A stretch of 38,612 nt of DNA from Oscillospiraceae bacterium (GTDB lineage Bacteria > Bacillota > Clostridia > Oscillospirales > Ruminococcaceae), in contig JAIHAL010000015.1 of assembly GCA_020054675.1 (NCBI GenBank), forward strand, positions 1 to 38,612, read 5' to 3'. This document shows positions 33,209 to 38,612 of this stretch, piece by piece. Within the stretch, counting starts at the first letter, position 1; the number at the start of each line of letters is the position of its first letter. Below the pieces are notes generated by a model. It worked only from the letters and a program-made list of their open reading frames with translations. It did not search any database and had not been told where the DNA came from. The position numbers were made by a program, and so were the translations under genes.

Positions 33209-33831
33209 TTAAAACACCCCATTATACTCATTATTTGGATTATTTTGTCCCTGCTCTTAAATCCGTTTTCCTCTATTCCGCTGGAAATATCCACTCCAAA
33301 CGGCTTTATTTCACGCACGATTCCTTCAAGGTTTCCGGCGCAAAGCCCTCCCGCAAGGAAGAATTTTTCCCTGCCGGTTATGCCGGACTCCTTTATTGCG
33401 TCAAGATTTGCAACTTTTCCGGTTCCGCCGTAAGCCTCCTTGGAAAAGCTGTCAAGCAAAAGCATATCCGCGCCAAGCCCCTCGGCGATACGGATATCTT
33501 CGGCTCTTAAAACCCTCACAGCTTTCCATATCTCCACTTCCGGCAATAGGGTTTTTAAAGCGGAAATGCAGTCCCTGTCCTCATCCCCATGCAGCTGCAC
33601 GGCAAAAAGCCCTGCTTCCCTCGCAATTTTTGCAACCACGCCGATTTCCTCGTTTACAAAGACCCCAACGGTTTTTATCCTGCGGTCAAGGATTTCCGAA
33701 AGCCTTTTTGCCGCATCCAAATCAACCTGCCTTTTGCTTTTTGCAAAGACAAGTCCCACATAGTCCGGCAGGAATTCGTTCATGAGATACGCGTCCTCAT
33801 CCCGCCTTATGCCGCAAAATTTTATTTTCAT
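33154..33831 (-). CDS. trpF: Phosphoribosylanthranilate isomerase
   Basis: Amadori rearrangement of phosphoribosylanthranilate. At 225 residues it is about 20 longer than usual. The catalytic Cys (KFCGIRR) and Asp ([15 protein letters not shown]) are both present, with phosphate loops FFLAGGL and GVDISSGIE. The family's normal end is near [13 protein letters not shown]; the remaining tail (CFNCQKED...) is encoded inside the start of trpB. ATGA overlap with trpC, GGTGG ribosome site. Confidence 0.94.
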   Translation of the reverse strand: MKIKFCGIRRDEDAYLMNEFLPDYVGLVFAKSKRQVDLDAAKRLSEILDRRIKTVGVFVNEEIGVVAKIAREAGLFAVQLHGDEDRDCISALKTLLPEVEIWKAVRVLRAEDIRIAEGLGADMLLLDSFSKEAYGGTGKVANLDAIKESGITGREKFFLAGGLCAGNLEGIVREIKPFGVDISSGIEENGFKSRDKIIQIMSIMGCFNCQKEDTGILEDSMFPKP

Positions 33832-34607
33832 AATCCACCTTTAAGCTCCATAAGGGATTTTTTTATATCCCCGCTCCTCATAAGCGTTTCTCCGACAAGA
33901 ACGGCATCCGCGCCGCACTCTTTTAAGAATTCCATGTGTTCCCTTGTTGAAATCCCGCTTTCGGAAACAAGCACATATTCGTCCGGCACAAGCCTTGAAA
34001 GCTCCCTTGTCGTGTCAAGCGAAACCTCAAAAGTTTTAAGGTTGCGGTTGTTTATGCCGACTATTTCGCATCCGGCTTCAAGGACGGAATAAAGCTCCCT
34101 TTCGTTGTGGGCCTCGGCAAGAACGGAAAGCGACAAATCCTCGGCAATCTTTTTAAACTCGCGCATGGTTTTGCTGTCCAAAACAGCCGCAATAAGGAGC
34201 ACCGCATCCGCCCCGATTGCCCTTGCCTCATAAATCTGATAAGGCTCAAAAATAAAATCCTTTCTTAAAATAGGCAAGGAAATCCTTTCCCTTACTTCTT
34301 TAAGGTATCTGCTCCCGCCCATGAAATAATGCTCTTCGGTCAGCACCGAAACGGCGCTTGCCCCTGCCTCCTCATATTCGCCGGCAATTTTTGCGGGATT
34401 AAAATCAGCGCATATAAGCCCCTTTGACGGGGATGCCTTTTTTACTTCGGCAATAACTGAAATTCCATCCCCGCAAAGCGCGCCCTTAAAGTCTTTTGCC
34501 GGCTGGGAAAGTTTTTCGCAAGCCCTTTTGACAGCCTCTTCCGGGAACTCTTCCTTTTCCCTTTCAAGCTGCACTGCACGCATCTTTAAAATATCGTCCA
34601 AAATCAT
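33828..34607 (-). CDS. trpC: Indole-3-glycerol phosphate synthase
   Basis: Ring closure and decarboxylation step; 259 residues, monofunctional. Active-site elements are VIAEVKKASPSKGLI (Lys), LRKDFIFEPYQIYEARA (Lys), AHNERELYSVLEAG and INNRNLKTFEV, plus SESGI. It starts 9 bases after the trpGD stop behind GTAGGGG. Confidence 0.96.
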   Translation of the reverse strand: MILDDILKMRAVQLEREKEEFPEEAVKRACEKLSQPAKDFKGALCGDGISVIAEVKKASPSKGLICADFNPAKIAGEYEEAGASAVSVLTEEHYFMGGSRYLKEVRERISLPILRKDFIFEPYQIYEARAIGADAVLLIAAVLDSKTMREFKKIAEDLSLSVLAEAHNERELYSVLEAGCEIVGINNRNLKTFEVSLDTTRELSRLVPDEYVLVSESGISTREHMEFLKECGADAVLVGETLMRSGDIKKSLMELKGGL

Positions 34608-34616
34608 AAAAATCCC

Positions 34617-36257
34617 CTACCTGACGGAATTTGTAAAGTTTTTAAGCTTTTCAAGCGCCTTTAAAGCCGCTCCGCTCTCTATTGATTCCCTTGCCATTTT
34701 TATTCCCTCGGAAATGCTTTCCGCCTTTTTGGCAATGTATAAAGCGCATCCCGCATTGAGAAGCACTATGTCCCTTTGAGCCCTCTGCGCCTTTCCGCTG
34801 AGCACCCCAAGGGTTATCTTTGCATTGTCAAGAGCGCTTCCGCCTACAATTTCGGATTTTTTTGCAAGCGGCATTCCGAAGTCCTCCGGATTTATCTTGT
34901 ATTTTATTATTTTCCCGTCCCTTATTTCGCAAACGGATGTGGATGAGGAAACAGAAATTTCATCAAGCCCGTCATCCCCATGCACAAGCATTGCTCCCTT
35001 TATGCCGAGGTTTATCAGCACCTGCGCCATCGGTTCCATAAGCTTTTCGTCATAGACGCCAAGCAGAATGTACTGCGCCGAGGCGGGATTTGCCAAAGGC
35101 CCGAGGATGTTGAACACGCTTCTTACTCCTATTTCGCGTCTGGGAGCGGCGGCATACTTCATTGAGCCGTGGAACGCCTGCGCAAACAAAAAGCACACCC
35201 CGCAATTTTCAAGACACTGCTCCGCCTGTGCCGGAGAAAGGGCAATCCTCACCCCAAGCGCTTCAAGGACATCCGCTGCGCCGCTCCTGCTGGAAACGCT
35301 TCTGTTGCCGTGCTTTGCCACATTAAGGCCCGCTCCGGCAATTACAAAAGCGGATGTGGTTGAAATGTTGAACGAATTTGCAAGGTCCCCTCCCGTTCCG
35401 ACAATGTCTATTGCGTCGGAACTTAAAGCCACGCTTTTTGCCTTTTGGCGCATAAGCTTTGCAAAGCCGGTTATTTCGTCAACCGTTTCGCCCTTCATCC
35501 TCAAAGCGGTGATAAATGAGGCAATTTGAGCATTTGTCGCCCTGTCGCTCATTATGCAGTCCATTGCCGCATAAGCTTCGCTTTCGGTAAGATTGATTCC
35601 GTCAATAACTTTTGAGATATATTTTTTAAGGTCCACCCTTTTTTCCTGAGGAACAGCGGGAGCTGAAACTGAAGCCGCCTTTATCCCCGCAATTTCCGAA
35701 AGGAAGTTTGAAAGCATCTTGCTCCCCGTTTCGGTAAGGATTGATTCGGGATGGAACTGCAAGCCATAAGTCGGATGGGTTTTGTGTTTAAGAGCCATTA
35801 TCTGGCCAAGCTCATCAGTGCCTATCGCTGAAAGGCAGGACGGAAGCGTCACGCTGTCCGCAACAAGCGAATGGTATCTGGCAACGGTTATTTCTGAGGC
35901 CAAATCGTAAAACAGCGGGCAGGATGTGTTTATCTTAACTTCGCTTGCCTTTCCGTGCACGGGAGCTTTTGCATGGATTATCTTTCCGCCGAAAGCCTCC
36001 GCAATCGCCTGATGCCCAAGACAAATTCCAAGTATAGGGACTATCCCGCTGAACTCCCTTACCGCCTCGACGGAAATGCCCGCATCCGCCGGAAAGCCCG
36101 GCCCCGGGGAAATAATTATTGCCTTCGGGGAAAGCTTTTTTATTTCCTCAATGGTAATCTCATCGTTTCTTTTCACTAAAATATCCCCGTAAAGCTCGCC
36201 AATCATCTGATAAAGGTTGTATGTGAAGCTGTCGTAATTATCTATCAAAAGTATCAT
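34617..36257 (-). CDS. trpGD: Fused anthranilate synthase amidotransferase / anthranilate phosphoribosyltransferase
   Basis: Bifunctional 546-residue protein. Residues 1-190 are the class I glutamine amidotransferase supplying ammonia to TrpE, with triad Cys79 (GICLGHQ), His169 and Glu171 (QFHPES) and oxyanion PGPG (51-54). A Ala/Val/Pro linker (about 195-207) leads to residues about 210-546, the phosphoribosyltransferase with GTGGDLANSFNIST (287-300) and KHGNRSVSSRSG (315-326). A perfect AAAGGAGG overlaps the trpE stop. The same fusion occurs in enteric bacteria; many clostridia keep the two separate. Confidence 0.96.
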   Translation of the reverse strand: MILLIDNYDSFTYNLYQMIGELYGDILVKRNDEITIEEIKKLSPKAIIISPGPGFPADAGISVEAVREFSGIVPILGICLGHQAIAEAFGGKIIHAKAPVHGKASEVKINTSCPLFYDLASEITVARYHSLVADSVTLPSCLSAIGTDELGQIMALKHKTHPTYGLQFHPESILTETGSKMLSNFLSEIAGIKAASVSAPAVPQEKRVDLKKYISKVIDGINLTESEAYAAMDCIMSDRATNAQIASFITALRMKGETVDEITGFAKLMRQKAKSVALSSDAIDIVGTGGDLANSFNISTTSAFVIAGAGLNVAKHGNRSVSSRSGAADVLEALGVRIALSPAQAEQCLENCGVCFLFAQAFHGSMKYAAAPRREIGVRSVFNILGPLANPASAQYILLGVYDEKLMEPMAQVLINLGIKGAMLVHGDDGLDEISVSSSTSVCEIRDGKIIKYKINPEDFGMPLAKKSEIVGGSALDNAKITLGVLSGKAQRAQRDIVLLNAGCALYIAKKAESISEGIKMARESIESGAALKALEKLKNFTNSVR

Positions 36258-36271
36258 TCAAACCGCCTCCT

Positions 36272-37735
36272 TTAAAGCTTTGCCGCATCGTAAACGGCAT
36301 TTATCATTGCCTGGGCCTTGTTTTTGCTTTCCATATACTCGTTCTCGGGAACGGAATCCGCAACAACTCCTCCGCCCGCCTGAACATAAGCCTTTCCGTT
36401 TTTAAACAGCACCGTCCTTATTGCTATGCAGGTGTCTATGTTCCCGTCAAAGCCAAGGTATCCGACTGTTCCGCCATAAAGGCCGCGCTTGTTTGGTTCA
36501 AGCTCGTCTATGATTTCCATTGCCCTTACTTTCGGCGCGCCGGAAAGCGTTCCTGCGGGAAGCACCGACATAAGAGCGTCCAAAGCAGTCTTGTCGTCCC
36601 TTAAAACTCCCTTTACTCCGCTGACGATGTGCATTACTTTTGAGTACCTTTCAACGTGCATAAAGTCCTCAACTTTTACGCTGCCGAATTTTGAAACCTT
36701 TCCAACATCATTTCTTCCAAGGTCCACAAGCATAACGTGCTCGGCGCGCTCTTTCGGGTCGGCAAGAAGTTTCTTTTCAAGCTCCAAATCCTCAGCCTCG
36801 GTTTCGCCCCTGCGGATTGTTCCGGCTATCGGCTTTGTGGTAACCACTCCGTCGGTTACATTGACAAGCATTTCGGGGGATGCTCCGGAAATCTGATAAT
36901 CCCTGTGCCTGAAATAATAAAGATACGGCGACGGATTTGAGGTTCTGAGCATCCTGTAAACGTCAAAGGCCTCCGGCGGATTGTCAATCTCAAACCTTTG
37001 TGATGGGACTATTTGGAAGATATCCCCGTTTCTTATATATTCCTTTGCCTTTTCAACATTTTCAAGGTATTTTTCCTTTGACATGTTGGATTTCACCACA
37101 ATCTCGCCATGGAATTTTTTCTCCTCCGGCGCAGGAACGTAATTTTTGATTCTTTTGCAAAGCTCCTCCGCCCTTTCGCGGCATTTTTGGTATTGCTCCT
37201 CAACATTTCCGTTTCTTATGTTTTGGATTATCATAACCTTGTTTGCAAGATGGTCAAAGGCTATCACCTCGTCGTAAAGGAAGAGGTTCATGTCCGGCAT
37301 TTCAAGGTCGTCGTGCGGAATGTTTACAAGCTTTTTTTCAACATAGCGTATCATGTCGTAAGCGAAGTATCCCACAAGTCCTCCGGTAAGCCTTGGCAGG
37401 TTTGGAAATCTCGGCGCACGGTTTTCTTCAAGGATTTTTTTAAGAAAATCAATGGGATTCCCATGCGCGGCACTTGTTTTGCCGTCCTTTGAAAGTGAAA
37501 TTTCGCCGTTTTTAAGGATTATCTCCGCCTTTGGATTTATTCCTATAAAGGAATATCTTCCCCATTGCGTGCCGTTGTCAACGCTTTCAAGCATGAAGCA
37601 GTTTTCCGCCTCTCCGCCCAGCGCTTTGAATATGTGTATGGGAGTTGAGCTGTCTGTCATCATCTCATAGAAAACAGGAACCGTTGTGTAATCCGAAAGA
37701 TACTTTTTAACCTCTTCGATTGATGGATAAAGCAT
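36272..37735 (-). CDS. trpE: Anthranilate synthase component I
   Basis: Makes anthranilate from chorismate with the TrpG domain. I chose the ATG at 37735, with GGAG 8 bases upstream, which gives 486 residues; the longer frame to 37765 runs into the leader. The N-terminus has the tryptophan feedback-site region FMLESVDNGTQWGRYSFIG. The catalytic part carries PSQRFEI, ISGASPEML, TKPIAGTIRRG and PAGTLSGAPKVRAMEIIDEL. First gene of the operon, directly behind the T-box leader. Confidence 0.97.
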   Translation of the reverse strand: MLYPSIEEVKKYLSDYTTVPVFYEMMTDSSTPIHIFKALGGEAENCFMLESVDNGTQWGRYSFIGINPKAEIILKNGEISLSKDGKTSAAHGNPIDFLKKILEENRAPRFPNLPRLTGGLVGYFAYDMIRYVEKKLVNIPHDDLEMPDMNLFLYDEVIAFDHLANKVMIIQNIRNGNVEEQYQKCRERAEELCKRIKNYVPAPEEKKFHGEIVVKSNMSKEKYLENVEKAKEYIRNGDIFQIVPSQRFEIDNPPEAFDVYRMLRTSNPSPYLYYFRHRDYQISGASPEMLVNVTDGVVTTKPIAGTIRRGETEAEDLELEKKLLADPKERAEHVMLVDLGRNDVGKVSKFGSVKVEDFMHVERYSKVMHIVSGVKGVLRDDKTALDALMSVLPAGTLSGAPKVRAMEIIDELEPNKRGLYGGTVGYLGFDGNIDTCIAIRTVLFKNGKAYVQAGGGVVADSVPENEYMESKNKAQAMINAVYDAAKL

Positions 37736-37763
37736 ATAAATTCTCCTTTTCGTTTTTTTGTGC

Positions 37764-37798
37764 AAATAAAAAATCCCATACGGTAAAAACCGTATGGG
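37764..37798 (-). terminator. T-box regulated intrinsic terminator
   Basis: CCCATACGGT / ACCGTATGGG (10-bp stem, loop of 4) followed on the minus strand by ATTTTTTATTTG. It is mutually exclusive with the antiterminator formed by the T-box sequence just upstream. Confidence 0.92.
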
Positions 37799-38090
37799 AC
37801 GAATAAAATCGTGGTGCCACCCAAATTCGGGAGAAAAAACTCCCCTCGTTAAAAGGTACAGGCATTGGATTTTTTAAACAGGTACTCCGCAAAAAACTCA
37901 ACGCTTTTATACCCTTCCACACTAACGCAGGGACCGCGGCGCAGACTACTCAGGCGAAGCCTTTTCCCCCTTGCTCCTCACAAACCCATTCACAAACGCC
38001 GTACATGCCTGCTTCCACCCACCCAGGCTCTCTGTGATGCCGTCACGGTTGCTACTTGCTTTTGTTCAACGGATTTAAAAAATATTCACT
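37764..38090 (-). promoter_or_regulatory. T-box leader responding to uncharged tRNA-Trp
   Basis: Minus-strand leader of about 330 bases. It contains the hallmark T-box GGGTGGCACCACGATT (37807-37822), which pairs with the 3' end of uncharged tRNA. Stem I features include the AGAGAGCC element (38026-38033) and GGGTGGGTGGAAGC behind it. A UGG triplet in GAATGGG (specifier at 37986-37988) sits where the specifier loop is expected, which fits tryptophan and the downstream genes. The leader ends in the terminator at 37775-37798. Transcription would read through when tRNA-Trp is uncharged. Confidence 0.93.
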
Positions 38091-38102
38091 TAAATTGATA
38101 TT

Positions 38103-38131
38103 ATTATATTCAAGGCTCAGCCTTTTGTCAA
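38103..38131 (-). promoter_or_regulatory. trp operon promoter
   Basis: Fully consensus TTGACA (38126-38131), 17-base spacer, TATAAT (38103-38108) on the minus strand, just ahead of the T-box stem I. Confidence 0.9.
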
Positions 38132-38148
38132 TACCTTTTAAAAAAAAT

Positions 38149-38346
38149 TTATGCCCTTGCGTCAAAAAAATATCCGGGAGTTCCAAAGGGGACCTTTGCG
38201 TTTTGCGAAAAATCGCTGATAAGCTGCGCCGCTTGGGATGAAGCCGCATCCATAGTTTTGTCCATAACCTTTAACGAAACCTCAGATTGTAAGCTTGCCT
38301 GTGAAAGCGACATAGACATAGCTGCAATACCCATTGTCAAGTCCAT
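38149..38346 (-). CDS. YjfB-like small putative motility protein
   Basis: Protein of 65 residues resembling the YjfB family: Met-rich, amphipathic N-terminal half (MGIAAMSMSLSQASLQSEV followed by SLKVMDKTMD) and Ala/Gln/Ser-rich helix. Here the C-terminus is somewhat extended and ends FGTPGYFFDARA. I chose the ATG at 38346 because GGAGGGG precedes it; the longer frame to 38403 would cross the promoter. In B. subtilis yjfB belongs to the motility regulon; its function is not established. It is separated from the trp promoter by under 20 bases. Confidence 0.75.
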   Translation of the reverse strand: MDLTMGIAAMSMSLSQASLQSEVSLKVMDKTMDAASSQAAQLISDFSQNAKVPFGTPGYFFDARA

Positions 38347-38374
38347 AAAGACCCCTCCTTTTCCTGTTGTCACC

Positions 38375-38403
38375 ATTATAGTCCTTTTTAAAGCAAAATG
38401 CAA
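38375..38403 (-). promoter_or_regulatory. Promoter of the YjfB-like gene
   Basis: Minus-strand TTGCAT (38398-38403), 17-base spacer, TATAAT (38375-38380), about 30 bases before the start codon. A vegetative-type promoter; no flagellar sigma motif is seen. Confidence 0.7.
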
Positions 38404-38417
38404 GGGATTTTTTAATT

Positions 38418-38612
38418 TTTTAGTTGTTGATAGTTAATTTTTGTTGTCTTGATTTGTTTTGGAGGGGGTTTCACCCCCTCCACTTAATTTAAAAGCAAAT
38501 AAAGTTATCAAGCAACCCCCAGTGACTTTTTGTCCGGCGACAAAAAGTCACCAAAAAGCGCCTAAATTTTAGTCTTATTCCGCCGGCTTTTCGGCAACGG
38601 GCGCCACGCTAT
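38418..38612 (-). repeat. Structured intergenic repeat, copy E (reverse, cut by window edge)
   Basis: Contains TTTTTAGTTGTTGATAG-type end, the TTTTTGTTGTCTTG word also seen in copies B and C, hairpin H4 GGAGGGGG / CCCCCTCC (38461-38481), hairpin H3 GTGACTTTTTGTC / GACAAAAAGTCAC (38522-38551) and the beginning of H2, including GGGCGCC near the end. It continues beyond the window. Confidence 0.85.

Noticed and set aside
37707..37922. 71-codon frame ahead of trpE as a leader peptide
   Set aside because: The region is clearly a T-box leader with terminator and T-box motif; the frame runs across the structured RNA.

Overview
The window looks like chromosome of a motile, low-to-moderate GC member of the Firmicutes, most likely a clostridium-type anaerobe. 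This is inferred from gene content: FlgM/FlgN/FlgK/FlgL/DUF6470/FliW/CsrA/FliD/FliS in the Gram-positive order, a tryptophan T-box leader, a BmpA-type nucleoside ABC transporter, an ECF S-component, AGGAGG-like ribosome sites and TTGACA/TATAAT promoters. No phage, plasmid, transposase, CRISPR or rRNA gene is visible.

Layout. 1-460: three tandem leftward promoters of the kind that precede rRNA operons, whose target lies off the left edge, then a promoter for a chemoreceptor (514-2676). 2712-5430: a ferredoxin-type aldo/keto reductase, a long repeat element, and an overlapping kinase plus ECF S-component pair. 5500-5900: a tRNA-Arg(CCG) followed by a duplicated ~100-bp repeat. 5897-14347 (minus strand): a pyrimidine-nucleoside uptake and salvage operon, nupN-nupO-nupP-nupQ-udp-deoC-cdd-deoB, ending in a CRP/FNR regulator that has lost its sensor domain. 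14625-23316 (minus): a late flagellar operon, flgM-flgN-flgK-flgL-DUF6470-fliW-csrA-fliD-fliS-fliT-like, behind a sigma-D type promoter. 23857-26783 (minus): polyprenyl-phosphate sugar transferase, Nudix hydrolase and CPBP membrane protease. 27519-31248: GH127 arabinofuranosidase and a divergent AraC regulator. 31249-38131 (minus): complete trp operon, trpE-trpGD(fused)-trpC-trpF-trpB-trpA, behind a tRNA-Trp T-box. 38149-38346: a YjfB-like small motility protein.

How the parts work together. The salvage operon imports nucleosides, deaminates cytidine, phosphorolyses uridine and passes the (deoxy)ribose phosphate through DeoB and DeoC to central metabolism. The flagellar operon makes hook-filament junction, cap and chaperone proteins along with the FlgM anti-sigma and the FliW-CsrA switch. 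The trp genes convert chorismate to tryptophan under control of uncharged tRNA-Trp.

The most unusual content is a family of long intergenic repeats in five places (about 3845-4320, 23457-23856, 26850-27500, 29774-30280, 38418-38612). They carry GTTAGNN heptamer arrays near their ends and up to five hairpins between. The stems stay paired although their sequences differ between copies. I do not recognise the family.
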